Notes: generated by a model from the sequence alone, not told the origin. A DNA stretch of 64,000 nucleotides from Rhizobium giardinii bv. giardinii H152 (GCF_000379605.1 NZ_KB902746.1:19299-83298); one strand, 5' to 3'; counted from the stretch's first letter, positions 16,926 through 25,781 are shown. Translations and numbers: made by a program.

Positions 16926-17972
16926 TCAAAGCGTCGCCAGCGCCCGATTGGAAATCGCGCCTGCATAGGTCTTGCGAATGGAGATCTTGTCTTCCAGTGC
17001 CGCGATAATTTCCTCGGAGAAATCGATCTTGTGCATGCCGGCGATATCGGGGAGCCCGCCGGGCGTGAAGACGTTGATCTCCAGGATCTTGTCGCCGACG
17101 ATATCGAGGCCGACAAGGAACATGCCGTCTTCGATCAGTTTCGGGCGGACCATCTCGGCAACCGCCAGGATGCCATCCGTGATCTTTGCCGCCTCCGCCG
17201 TGCCGGCGGCATGCATGTTCGAGCGCAGATCTCCCTTGGCCGGAACGCGTCGGAAGGCGGCGTAGACGCCGTCGCGGCTCAACGGCCTGCCGTTCATCAG
17301 GAAAAGGCGCGTGTCGCCGGCCTTTGCCTCCGGTAGGTAGGCCTGCGCGATCAGGTAGCCCTCTCCGCTGACTGCTTCGAAGATCTGGTTGAGATTGGCA
17401 TCGTTGGGCGTGGCGATCTTGAAGACATTCTTGCCTCCGGAGCCCTGCAGCGGCTTGATGATCACACCTTTGCGGTGATCGGCGATGAAGGCGCGGATTT
17501 CCTCGATGCTCTTGGAAATCAGCGTGGTAGGGCGCACAGCCTCGGGAAAGTCCTGGAAATAGAGCTTGTTCTGCGCCAGCGTCAAACCCAAGGGATCGTT
17601 GACGACGATCGTGCCGCGCTCGCTGGCAAGCCGCCCAAACATGACGCCGATATGAGCCGCCCAGGGGCGATCTTCCGAATCCAGCGACGGATCGTTGCGC
17701 AGGAAAATGACGTCGAGCTCCCGCACGTCGATGGTTTGGATATGGGCATCCTCGCGCTGAAAAGCATCGTGAAAGGCTTGCGGATCCTTGTATTTCGCGG
17801 CAGGTACCACCGTTGCCCTTACCATCAGGCTGTCGTCCGGCCGCAGCACGAAATCACCCGGGGCGACGTAATAGACGTCATGCCCGCGAGCGACAGCGAC
17901 CATCGCCAGCGCTGTCGTCGTGAACCCGACCTCCTCGCTTTCGATCGAATTGACGAAGAATGCGATACGCAT
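16926..17972 (-). CDS. glutathione-synthetase-like ATP-grasp ligase
   Basis: A 348-residue ATP-dependent carboxylate-amine ligase of the GshB/RimK type. The N-terminal pre-grasp domain (MRIAFFVNSIESEE) carries the FLRNDPSLDSEDRPW segment seen in GshB; the grasp core shows VIIKPLQGSGGKNVF (ATP-binding Lys and Gly-rich loop), a basic LFLMNGRPL strand and DIVGDKILEINVFTPGGL with Mg-binding Glu and Asn. Its Shine-Dalgarno sequence (TAGGAG) overlaps the stop codon of the preceding DUF1704 gene, so translation is coupled. The context argues for ligation of an amino acid to a special substrate rather than for housekeeping glutathione synthesis. Confidence 0.9.
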   Translation of the reverse strand: MRIAFFVNSIESEEVGFTTTALAMVAVARGHDVYYVAPGDFVLRPDDSLMVRATVVPAAKYKDPQAFHDAFQREDAHIQTIDVRELDVIFLRNDPSLDSEDRPWAAHIGVMFGRLASERGTIVVNDPLGLTLAQNKLYFQDFPEAVRPTTLISKSIEEIRAFIADHRKGVIIKPLQGSGGKNVFKIATPNDANLNQIFEAVSGEGYLIAQAYLPEAKAGDTRLFLMNGRPLSRDGVYAAFRRVPAKGDLRSNMHAAGTAEAAKITDGILAVAEMVRPKLIEDGMFLVGLDIVGDKILEINVFTPGGLPDIAGMHKIDFSEEIIAALEDKISIRKTYAGAISNRALATL

Positions 17973-17980
17973 GGCGGCTC

Positions 17981-19879
17981 CTAGCTTGTGACCATGTCGA
18001 GTGGGGTCATTCCCGCCCGCGCCTTGTCGAGACGGGCCTGTGCATGGGGATGGACGAGGAAGGCGGGGCGGATGACGGGCATTTTAAGCAAGCCGCGCAG
18101 GCTGAGTTCCTGCATCACCCGGAAATGCGACGCGGAAATCTTGCCCATCCAGAAGGGATCGAGCGCGCCACCCGCTTTCAAGTGATCAAGCAGTTCCATG
18201 AGGCCGCGCAGATAGATGGCATCCTTGGCAAGCCCCCCGCCGCGGTAAAGCCGCAGGGCCACGTTGAACGCCGTGGCCGGGCCAAACCCGTGCTCGCCGA
18301 CAAGCATGTCGTAGGTTTCGGCAAACGGCCGTCCTTCGAGCATCGCCGCACAAGCGACGACGCGAGCCGCGACGAGGCGCAAACGCGCGATCGTCATGCC
18401 ACCGGCCATGTATTCGGAAAAGACGGCAAGGCCCTCCTGCATGCCCTCGTAGCCGGCGAGACCCGACCGGAAAAGCCGCAGGCCCTGCGCCGACCCGTTG
18501 AAATAGGTGAGCAGGTGGACCCCGATTTCGTGGCTAAGCAGCGCATCGACGCGGCTGGCTGGCACCCGGGTGGTTCGGGAAATGAGCAGGCGGCCGTCCG
18601 ACACCAGCAGGCCGGGCGGCAGGTCGTCGCGCAATTCGATCTCTGCCGTGAACCCCTCATATTGGCGCTGATAGCTGACGATCATCGCACGTGCGGCGAT
18701 TTCGACGTCGCGGCAGTCGGCGATCTCGTTGCCGGCTTCGCCATCATCGCCGTCATGGGCGGCTTTCGCGGTTTTAGCCAGGATTTCGGCTGCACTGCGG
18801 TGCAAAGTCGCCTCGACGGGACCGTAGAGCGCGCGGCTGTACTCAACGAAGCGGCTGGTCTCGCGCGCCGTGATCAGTGAGAGCTGCAGATCAAGCTCCT
18901 GTTGCTTCTCGCGATAGAGATGGTAGAGAACCGGATCCTCGAAGCGGTCGAAGGCGACCGAGAAGAGCTTGCGCTTTTCCACCTCGACCTGCACGGACAG
19001 CGGCCGATAGAGAAACCGCGGAGCGCGCTTGAAGTTGCCTGCCTTGAACTCCTGCCAGGCGGCGTCTGCATTGATCGGCGTGACAGCGAGCAGAAAGTCG
19101 AAGCTCGCTGCGACTTCGTCAATGCTGCGGTCGGCCCGGCTCACCGCATCGACGAAGGCCTTTCGGCCGAGGGCGCGGTGGGTGGTGATCTTGAGGGTCT
19201 GCGTTGCAGCGACGAAGGCGGCGAAAGCCCTCAGACCGGCGTCGAAGATGTTGGCGATCAGGCGTTCCCGCAAGTCAGGATAGATCTTGCCCGATTCCGG
19301 CTGCCGGTAGATCGGCGCAAACCGCACCGCGACCAGCGAAAATCCCGTTTTCCGCGCCAGCGCCGTTGCCTGGAAATCGGTCTCCAGCGCAAATCGCTCG
19401 ACATGAGGGGTGCGGAACTTGACCTGCCTTATATCGACCCCCTCCGCCAATGCCGTCTCGGCCTCCTCGGCGGCGGGCTCGCCAGTGGCGGCAATCCTGA
19501 TCTCGAATGGCGGCAGATAGGGTGAATCGTCGGTGAGCAACGTATCATGTTCCAGTTCATCGACGTCCAGCAGCATGAAGGCGCCGAACCGCTCTTTGAG
19601 AACGCCGCCGACCGCCGCAACGATCGGCAGAGCTTCCTCCAGATTGTTGGCGATGAGATAGGAGGCATTGGCGGCGGCGACGTCGCGCGCTGCGATGTCC
19701 TGGCGGCCCCGGATCAGGAAGAGTGACAGGAAGGGCAGCGGCCGGTCGATATGGAGACGTCCGCCGTGCTCAAAATCCTTGCGCACCGGCTTGTCGGCGC
19801 GGATGCAGCCGAGAATCTCCTCCAGCCATTCGGGATAAACGGCGGGCCTGTCACGATCCCTGTGGTGGGTGCGGGTCAT
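17981..19879 (-). CDS. DUF1704 / QEGLA-motif putative metallocarboxypeptidase (MATCAP-like)
   Basis: A 632-residue protein of the family annotated as flavohemoglobin-expression-modulating QEGLA proteins. The C-terminal half carries HEIGVH (His450, Glu451, His455) and QEGLA (Gln481-Ala485, Glu482), the expected zinc ligands of the DUF1704 metallopeptidases. Eukaryotic members (MATCAP/KIAA0895L) remove the C-terminal tyrosine of tubulin. No signal peptide. The start overlaps the stop of the upstream hydrolase gene (ATGA), and the stop overlaps the ribosome site of the ligase gene. The bacterial substrate is unknown; carboxypeptidase activity is inferred from family and motifs. Confidence 0.85.
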   Translation of the reverse strand: MTRTHHRDRDRPAVYPEWLEEILGCIRADKPVRKDFEHGGRLHIDRPLPFLSLFLIRGRQDIAARDVAAANASYLIANNLEEALPIVAAVGGVLKERFGAFMLLDVDELEHDTLLTDDSPYLPPFEIRIAATGEPAAEEAETALAEGVDIRQVKFRTPHVERFALETDFQATALARKTGFSLVAVRFAPIYRQPESGKIYPDLRERLIANIFDAGLRAFAAFVAATQTLKITTHRALGRKAFVDAVSRADRSIDEVAASFDFLLAVTPINADAAWQEFKAGNFKRAPRFLYRPLSVQVEVEKRKLFSVAFDRFEDPVLYHLYREKQQELDLQLSLITARETSRFVEYSRALYGPVEATLHRSAAEILAKTAKAAHDGDDGEAGNEIADCRDVEIAARAMIVSYQRQYEGFTAEIELRDDLPPGLLVSDGRLLISRTTRVPASRVDALLSHEIGVHLLTYFNGSAQGLRLFRSGLAGYEGMQEGLAVFSEYMAGGMTIARLRLVAARVVACAAMLEGRPFAETYDMLVGEHGFGPATAFNVALRLYRGGGLAKDAIYLRGLMELLDHLKAGGALDPFWMGKISASHFRVMQELSLRGLLKMPVIRPAFLVHPHAQARLDKARAGMTPLDMVTS

Positions 19880-20694
19880 GATCGCCCCCGGGCTGCTTGT
19901 TCGAGCAGCGGCACGGAAAGCCGGATCATCCGCCGCATGGCCTGCAACGCCTCGATATCCGGCTCCCCCGTCCATTCGTCCATGAAGACCTTCTTGAACT
20001 CGATGGCGATGGCGCAGCCGGTTTCGGGGAAGCGCTCATGGACGAAACGCGTCTGTTCGCCCCTGCCCTGGAACGCGACGTTTTCCCGCACGTCCATCCG
20101 TTCGCCGCGGAATTCGAAACTGCGCAACTGCTCCATGAACGGGTCGAGTACCGGGGCCCAGCGCTGGCGGTCCATCGAGGAGGTGCCGATATTGATCTGC
20201 GGCGCCTTGGCGAAGGCCATTTCGGGTGCATCGACGCCGTCGCGGCGGTGGTTGTAACTATGAATGTCAAGAAGGACGAAGGCGCCGTACTGTTGCTCGA
20301 TCCCGCGCAGATAGGTCTCCAGCATGGCATAGTAGGCATCGTGAACCTGCAGCGAGGTCGCTACGGCAGTCTCAGGCAGCGGGTCCTTCCAGACCTTCAA
20401 CCCCCAGGCCTGTTCCGGCCGGAAATAGATTGCGCCGTCGCGAGCACGGTTGATGTCGACCTCGAAACGCGAGCGGTGGACGACGATGCGGTTGGGAAGG
20501 TCGCGGATGAAGAATTCCGTGAAGGGATCCTCCTCGCGCAACCGCTCGTCGTCGTCGAGCGTAATCAGGTCTTTCAGATCGCTGCGCAGATGATGGCCGT
20601 TGTGAATGGCCGTGCCGACCACGGGCGAGGCGCCGCGATGCGCCGACCACCAGCCCAGCGGATCGGATTCTACGATTTCCTGGAAAGAGGGCAT
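19876..20694 (-). CDS. N-formylglutamate amidohydrolase family protein
   Basis: A 272-residue zinc hydrolase of the FGase fold. Motifs include the first metal His in TAIHNGHHL, the acidic ITLDDDERLREEDPFTEF, VDINRAR and the second metal/catalytic region LLDIHSYNHRR near residue 146. First gene of a four-gene minus-strand operon; AAGGA lies before the ATG and it ends in an ATGA overlap with the DUF1704 gene. No histidine-degradation (hut) gene is near, so a role in N-formylglutamate breakdown is unlikely; it probably removes an acyl or amino-acid group from the product handled by the operon. Confidence 0.87.
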   Translation of the reverse strand: MPSFQEIVESDPLGWWSAHRGASPVVGTAIHNGHHLRSDLKDLITLDDDERLREEDPFTEFFIRDLPNRIVVHRSRFEVDINRARDGAIYFRPEQAWGLKVWKDPLPETAVATSLQVHDAYYAMLETYLRGIEQQYGAFVLLDIHSYNHRRDGVDAPEMAFAKAPQINIGTSSMDRQRWAPVLDPFMEQLRSFEFRGERMDVRENVAFQGRGEQTRFVHERFPETGCAIAIEFKKVFMDEWTGEPDIEALQAMRRMIRLSVPLLEQAARGRS

Positions 20695-20865
20695 ACCGTC
20701 CTTCTCGTTGGCAGACAGCGGCGAAACTGCCCGGTGTCTTTCTCACTCAACGAGTAAATGGAGGGAAATGGGTTTTGTTCCATGGAACGTTTCGCGCCGG
20801 CCGGGCATCAGCCCCTCCCGCGGAACGGTTGCTGGCGGGCTCGAAAACTCCGCGCCGGCCTGGGC

Positions 20866-21531
20866 TTAGGGCGTCGCCGCCGGTTGGCAGAATGAAGCGA
20901 TCGCCGCCTCGCAGGCACGCAAGAAGCGCATCGATGGGCCCTCGCTGCCCGTCGCAAGCTTGCTCACCTGCGCGCCTTCCATCAGCATCGAGAGCGTGTC
21001 TGACAAAAGTTCGGGTTCGCTGACACCGACGTCCCGGCAGAGTGCTTCCAGCCGGCGGCGCTGGGCGAGCTTAAAGGTCTCGATCACCGCATGGGCGGGA
21101 TGGCCCTGTTCCTTGAGTTCGACCGCGGCGTTGGCGAGATCGCAGCCGTACTGATTATCCGCAAGACATTGGGCCCGGGCTTTGACCCAGCCGTGCAAAC
21201 GCGCCAGCGGGTCGTTCGGGTGCTGAGCCTCGAGTTCGTCCCAGAAGGCTGAAGCCTGTTCTGACTTGAACCTCAATGTTTCGCAGATCAGGTCGTCCTT
21301 GGAGCCGAAATGACGGTAGAGGGTCATCTTGTTGGTGTCGGCTGCTTCGGCGATGGCATCGACGCCGATGCCGCGGATACCGTGCTGCCGGAAAAGCTCG
21401 CAAGCCGTTGAAACGATACGATCTCGGGGCGCAAGCTTAAGCTGCGGACAATCATTTTTTTCCGGCCTTACATCCGCCGGTTTCACGTTCGATACGGATT
21501 TCGAATTTTTACTGACGAGGCTTCTTGACAT
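20866..21531 (-). CDS. TetR/AcrR family transcriptional regulator
   Basis: A 221-residue repressor. The N-terminal helix-turn-helix spans about residues 38-82 (ACELFRQHGIRGIGVDAIAEAADTNKMTLYRHFGSKDDLI), followed by an all-helical ligand domain. It is read toward the four-gene ligase/peptidase operon 171 bases downstream and away from a small divergent gene. GTTAC/GTAAC inverted repeats just upstream suggest autoregulation. Its ligand and targets are unknown; control of the downstream operon is possible but unproved. Confidence 0.9.
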   Translation of the reverse strand: MSRSLVSKNSKSVSNVKPADVRPEKNDCPQLKLAPRDRIVSTACELFRQHGIRGIGVDAIAEAADTNKMTLYRHFGSKDDLICETLRFKSEQASAFWDELEAQHPNDPLARLHGWVKARAQCLADNQYGCDLANAAVELKEQGHPAHAVIETFKLAQRRRLEALCRDVGVSEPELLSDTLSMLMEGAQVSKLATGSEGPSMRFLRACEAAIASFCQPAATP

Positions 21532-21545
21532 GGGTGTGACCGGTC

Positions 21546-21576
21546 GGTAACTATACGGATGTTACTTACTGGTAAC
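21546..21576. promoter_or_regulatory. GTTAC/GTAAC inverted-repeat cluster (TetR operator candidate)
   Basis: GGTAAC, then GTTAC after nine bases, then GGTAAC again after five bases, in the divergent gap between the TetR gene and the 87-residue gene. A minus-strand TTGACA lies at about 21589-21594 with the repeats in its -10 region. TetR regulators often bind such overlapping palindromes. Confidence 0.4.
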
Positions 21577-21660
21577 ACCCTAGAAATCTACTGTCAAGTT
21601 CGAGACCCCGGCCAGGATCCGCCCCGCCGGAAAAGACGATGAACCCGAAGGAATACCCCG

Positions 21661-21924
21661 ATGCACCTGGCAAACAGCGATCTGACCATCACTGAGGTTT
21701 TGACCGATCCGATGATCCGCGCCGTCATGCGTGCGGATGGCGTCACCACAAACGAGATGAAAACGCTCCTTTACTCCGCTGCCAGCGCACTTCGCCAGAC
21801 ACAGCCCGGAACGTTGAGCGCCAAGAACCATACGGCCAATCTTCTTGCCGCGCCGAAACGCCGGCTGCTGTCGATGGTACACCCGCTTGCCTCACGCTCA
21901 GACGTCCTGCGCATGAGCGCGTAA
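21661..21924 (+). CDS. small hypothetical protein
   Basis: An 87-residue soluble protein with no recognised domain. The N-terminal part (LTITEVLTDPMIRAVMRADG) is helical and the C-terminus basic. AAGGA precedes the ATG at good spacing and a clear terminator follows, which supports a real gene. Divergent from the TetR gene across possible operator repeats. It resembles small conserved rhizobial proteins of unknown role. Confidence 0.7.
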   Translation: MHLANSDLTITEVLTDPMIRAVMRADGVTTNEMKTLLYSAASALRQTQPGTLSAKNHTANLLAAPKRRLLSMVHPLASRSDVLRMSA

Positions 21925-22286
21925 CGACACCCTATCCTCCCGGCGCGTCCCTAAAAAGAATGCGCAACTCAACCCAGCCGGACTCCTCCACCGGCTGGGT
22001 TTTTGTTTTAGAGGCCGGCGAAGCTTATACCGCGCGGCGGCGATCGGTATTGGCGCGATCGATCCCTTCAAGCGTCAGTGCACGGCAAAAGCTCGCATGA
22101 CGTCAATATTGACCGCTTGTTATCGCAAAACCCTCTGTTCCGCATCATCTGCGCAACCAGTTCTATTCCGCTTTGCCCACCAGGAACGTCCGCAGGCTTC
22201 TCGTCAATCACCGGCAGACCGCCGCAATGGCATCGCTGTCGGACCTGCGCTAGAGTAGGATCGCCGCACTCCGAGAAAGTCCGGAC
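21925..22286. other. intergenic region before the cyclase gene
   Basis: About 360 bases holding the terminator of the preceding small gene and, presumably, the promoter of the cyclase gene. I see no convincing gene or promoter consensus in it. Confidence 0.6.
21971..22008 (+). terminator. Rho-independent terminator
   Basis: AACCCAGCCGG pairs with CCGGCTGGGTT over 11 bp, followed by TTTTGTTTT. Confidence 0.88.
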
Positions 22287-24506
22287 ATGGAGCGTCACCT
22301 CGCTGCAATCCTCATCGCCGATGTCGTTGGTTATAGCCGCTTGAGCGAGATCGACGAGGAGGGAACGCGCTTCCGCTTCCAGCGCGACATGAAGGAGATA
22401 TTCGAGCCGCAGATCGCAGAACACAGCGGCCGTCTGGTCAAGACCATGGGCGACGGCCTGCTGGTCGAGTTCCACAGTGTCGTTGACGCCTTGCGCTGTG
22501 CCGTCAACGTGCAGCAGCAGAAGGCGAAAATGAATGCGGCCCTGCCCCCCGGTGAGCGGCTGGAATTCCGGATCGGCGTCAACCTCGGGGACATCATCGT
22601 CGAAGGTGAGGACATCCATGGCGAGAGCGTCAACATCGCGGACCGGATACAGACGCTCGCCAGGCCCGGCGGCATCGCCATTTCGGGGGCGGCCTATGAC
22701 CAGGTGAAATCGAAGCTCTCGGTCGGCTACGCGTCTCTCGGCGAACAGAAGGTCAAGAATATCGGCGAACCTGTTCGCGCCTACCATGTCGTCCTTGATC
22801 CGGCCGCGGCGGGTAGCACAGTTTTTGCCCGGAAAAGCCCGCGCCGCTGGCACATTCCGGCCGCGATTGCAGCGGTCGCTGTCCTTTTGTTGACGGGTGC
22901 TTCCTTGTGGTGGCAGCCATGGGTGCTGATCGAGGAACCGTCGCCGATCAACCGGTTCGCCTATCCGCTGCCGGACAAGCCGTCAGTTGCGGTGCTGCCC
23001 TTCATCAATGTCAGCGGTGACAAGGAACACGATCATCTGGCCCAAGGCCTGACGGATGATCTCATCACGGAACTGTCGAAGGTTTCCGGGTTGTTCGTGA
23101 TCGCCCGCCATTCGGTTTTCGCGATCGCGAATACGCCCGCCAAGGTTCAGGACGTCGCAGCCGAACTCGGCGTGCACTATGTGCTGGAAGGCAGTTTGCA
23201 GGGCGCAGGGTCAAGACTGCGGATCAACGTCAAGCTGATTGACGCCGTGACCGGCCTTTCCCTCTGGGCCGAGCGCTATGATCGCCAATATGCCGATCTC
23301 TTCGCGGTGCAGGACGACGTCATATCCAAGATCATCTCGGCTTTAGCCGTCAAGCTGAGCGAAGGAGAACGAGACCAGTTGGCGCGCATTCCGACCAACA
23401 ACCTGGAAGCCTATGACTACTATCTGAGAGCCGAGCAGGAGGGCGTCACCTACAGCGACGTCGAGACCTATCGCCGGACGCTATCCTTTTACCAGAAGGC
23501 GATCGATCTCGATCCCGAATTTGCCAATGCGCATGCAGGGATCGCCCGCGTGGCCGTCGATGTCTGGCGCAATGACTACACGTTTCTCTGGTCGGCGGCG
23601 GTGGCCCGCAAGATAGCTTATGATGCCGCGGGGCAGGCTTTGAAGCTCGATCCCACCAATGCGCGCGCACACACTGTTCTTGCCCTGCTGCAGCTTGTCG
23701 ACGGGCGCGACGCGGAGGCGATGGACTCGGCAAACAGGGCCGTTGCCGCCCAGCCGAACGATGCGGAAGCATTCGGGAACCTCGCGCTGATACTGGCGCA
23801 TACCGGCAATCATGACCAAGCGGTTGCCCAGATGGAGAAAGCCCTGCGGCTTGATCCGTCGCCTCCGCCGAGTTTTCAATTGCTGGCTGGCATCGTCTTC
23901 TATACCGCACGCGAAAACGACAGAGGCATTCCGCTGATGGAAGCCGCGAGGACCGCCCTGCCCGACGCCGAGCCTGCGCACGAATACCTGGCCGCAGCGT
24001 ATGCGGCGGGGGGAGACCGGGTAAGCGGGGCCGAGGCGGCGGCAAGGCTCCTGCAGTTGTTTCCCGATACCAACCTTACCTATTACAGCTACCTCTATGA
24101 CTACTGGCGCGAGGGTGATCTCCAATATCATCTGACCAACCTGCGGGCGGCCGGCATTCCCGAATGGCCGTTCGGCTTTGACGGAAAAGAGACCGATCGG
24201 GTCGCAGGCACCGAACTGCGCAACCTCATCGACGACAAGACCTGGATCGGCAAACACAAAAACGGCACCGATTTCATCCAGCACTTCGACAAGGCAGGAA
24301 ACACCGCCTACCGCACTGCCAATACCAGCATCACCGGGATCGTCGAGGTTGCGGACAATCGCCTGTGCGAAACGTTCGGCGGCTCGTTCCTTGATCGTAT
24401 GGTCTGCGGCTACATCTACCGCAACACGACCAGGCAGGACCCCGCGGCGCAATATGTTCACGTCACGCCACAAGCCGTGAAGTTCTTTTCGCTCGCGCCC
24501 CCATGA
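22287..24506 (+). CDS. class III adenylate/guanylate cyclase fused to TolB-like and TPR domains
   Basis: A 739-residue protein that should make cyclic AMP (or GMP). Residues 1-175 are a class III catalytic domain with metal Asp11 (LIADVVGYSR) and Asp near 58 (TMGDGLLVEF). A transmembrane helix lies around 192-212. It is followed by a TolB/FlgO-like N-terminal domain (SVAVLPFINVSGDKEH to about 360), several tetratricopeptide repeats (about 380-600), and a C-terminal domain of about 100 residues ending LAPP. This architecture is multiplied in rhizobial genomes. The TPR part is probably periplasmic and may sense a ligand or partner. Confidence 0.9.
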   Translation: MERHLAAILIADVVGYSRLSEIDEEGTRFRFQRDMKEIFEPQIAEHSGRLVKTMGDGLLVEFHSVVDALRCAVNVQQQKAKMNAALPPGERLEFRIGVNLGDIIVEGEDIHGESVNIADRIQTLARPGGIAISGAAYDQVKSKLSVGYASLGEQKVKNIGEPVRAYHVVLDPAAAGSTVFARKSPRRWHIPAAIAAVAVLLLTGASLWWQPWVLIEEPSPINRFAYPLPDKPSVAVLPFINVSGDKEHDHLAQGLTDDLITELSKVSGLFVIARHSVFAIANTPAKVQDVAAELGVHYVLEGSLQGAGSRLRINVKLIDAVTGLSLWAERYDRQYADLFAVQDDVISKIISALAVKLSEGERDQLARIPTNNLEAYDYYLRAEQEGVTYSDVETYRRTLSFYQKAIDLDPEFANAHAGIARVAVDVWRNDYTFLWSAAVARKIAYDAAGQALKLDPTNARAHTVLALLQLVDGRDAEAMDSANRAVAAQPNDAEAFGNLALILAHTGNHDQAVAQMEKALRLDPSPPPSFQLLAGIVFYTARENDRGIPLMEAARTALPDAEPAHEYLAAAYAAGGDRVSGAEAAARLLQLFPDTNLTYYSYLYDYWREGDLQYHLTNLRAAGIPEWPFGFDGKETDRVAGTELRNLIDDKTWIGKHKNGTDFIQHFDKAGNTAYRTANTSITGIVEVADNRLCETFGGSFLDRMVCGYIYRNTTRQDPAAQYVHVTPQAVKFFSLAPP

Positions 24507-24508
24507 AT

Positions 24509-24524
24509 CAGGCGCGAGCGCCTG
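24509..24524. terminator. short hairpin between convergent genes
   Basis: CAGGCG-CGAG-CGCCTG lies between the cyclase stop and the YHS-protein stop. The stem is GC-rich but no T-run follows, so terminator function is uncertain. Confidence 0.35.
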
Positions 24525-24529
24525 CCAGA

Positions 24530-25054
24530 CTACCTGGCGTTGTTGTTTCTCCAGTCCGTATGCAGCTTTTCCGAAACAAGCGTGTGCTGCACGTCTGACC
24601 AATGCTTTTTCGAATTGACGACCTTGGTCGGGCTTTTTGCAAAGCCGTCGGCAGCGCCCGGATCATAATTGATATAGAGTTTGCCCTCGATGATCCGCCA
24701 CGCCTTTGGGTCGATATTGGTGGTGACGGTTCCCAAAGACACCCCGTCAGCGCAATAACCGCCATATTGCGGTGCGTACTTGGCCGGCTCCTTTATGAAA
24801 AGATCGCGATTTTCTGCACTGGCAAAATGCCACGTGGCGCCCAGCCAGCGATGGCTATACTTCGCGGATCCCTCCACGGCCTCGTTCTGGGTGAAATAGG
24901 CCACGGGATCATATCCTTTGATGGCGACGTCGCCAAAATAGCCGGTATTGACGAAGTCTTCGGCCAATGAAGGCTGGGCAAAGAGCAACAGGGACGCGGT
25001 GAAGCCGAGGGCGCGGGCGCTCCTATTCCAGCGGTTTCGTTTGTGATCAGACAT
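24530..25054 (-). CDS. secreted YHS-domain protein
   Basis: A 174-residue exported protein: signal peptide to about residue 31 (LLLFAQPSLA), then a YHS domain (IKGYDPVAYFTQNEAVEG, HRWLGATWHFASAENRDLF, YAPQYGGYCA) and a tail with LYINYDP. YHS domains are linked to metal handling. It lies 45 bases after the ankyrin protein gene on the same strand and is probably co-transcribed with it. Homologues occur widely in rhizobia; the exact role is not established. Confidence 0.88.
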   Translation of the reverse strand: MSDHKRNRWNRSARALGFTASLLLFAQPSLAEDFVNTGYFGDVAIKGYDPVAYFTQNEAVEGSAKYSHRWLGATWHFASAENRDLFIKEPAKYAPQYGGYCADGVSLGTVTTNIDPKAWRIIEGKLYINYDPGAADGFAKSPTKVVNSKKHWSDVQHTLVSEKLHTDWRNNNAR

Positions 25055-25099
25055 AACACACTCCGTTTTACGGGCGCGGCTTGGTGCTGCGACGAGAGG

Positions 25100-25693
25100 T
25101 CACTTTCGTTTCGTGCATTCTGTATAGAGCCAGGGGCCGACGAGCGCGGCGTCCTGGCAGGTTGCGCCTGCCTTCAACAAAAGGTCCGCCGCATCCCAAT
25201 GCTCGCGCCACCCAGCCTGGGTCAAAGGCGTGTAGCCGTTTCTTTCCTTTGCTTCGATGTCCGCCTTGTTGGCCAGCAAGAAGGCGACCACATCCGCATG
25301 GCCCTCTTCAGCCGCCGCATGGAGCGGTGTCATCTTGTAGAAATTCTTGCTGTCGTTCACCGCCGCCCCCTTGGCGACGAGCAGCTTCACGACGTCGAGA
25401 TTTCCGCCATAGGCCGCCGCATGCAACGCGGTCAGCCCGCCTTTGTTGCGAATTTCGATATCGACGCCGCGCTCCAGCAGCACGGCGACGACGCCGGGGT
25501 GTCCAGCGAGGGATGCCAGGAGCAGGGGCGGCTCACCGGCGCTGTCGGGTTCGGCCACGTCAAGGCCTTGGTCCAACAAGCGTTTCGTGCCTTCGACATC
25601 GCCATTCTTGGAGGCATCGTGCAAAGGACCGGCTGGAGCAGCGGCGGCCCATAGCATGGCTCCCAAAGCGGACGTGTAGAGAGGGTTCATCAC
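25100..25693 (-). CDS. ankyrin-repeat protein, probably exported
   Basis: A 197-residue protein with a signal-like N-terminus (SALGAMLWAAAAPAGP) and four to five ankyrin repeats (GEPPLLLASLAGHPGVVAVL, GLTALHAAAYGGNLDVVKLL, MTPLHAAAEEGHADVVAFLL, GYTPLTQAGWREH). The C-terminus has two Cys. First gene of a pair with the YHS protein. Ankyrin proteins of this type often work in the periplasm next to catalases or metal proteins; here the partner is probably the YHS protein. Confidence 0.87.
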   Translation of the reverse strand: MMNPLYTSALGAMLWAAAAPAGPLHDASKNGDVEGTKRLLDQGLDVAEPDSAGEPPLLLASLAGHPGVVAVLLERGVDIEIRNKGGLTALHAAAYGGNLDVVKLLVAKGAAVNDSKNFYKMTPLHAAAEEGHADVVAFLLANKADIEAKERNGYTPLTQAGWREHWDAADLLLKAGATCQDAALVGPWLYTECTKRK

Positions 25694-25781
25694 ACAGCCT
25701 CCGTGCTCACCTTCGGCCCCGCAAGACGACTGGCCAAAGTATCACAGGCGGTTCGCAGGAACAACAATTGCGCTGAAGCGG

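Noticed and set aside
19876..20694. Histidine-degradation N-formylglutamate deformylase (HutG)
   Set aside because: No hut genes are near and the gene is translationally coupled to DUF1704 and ATP-grasp genes, so a different substrate is more likely.
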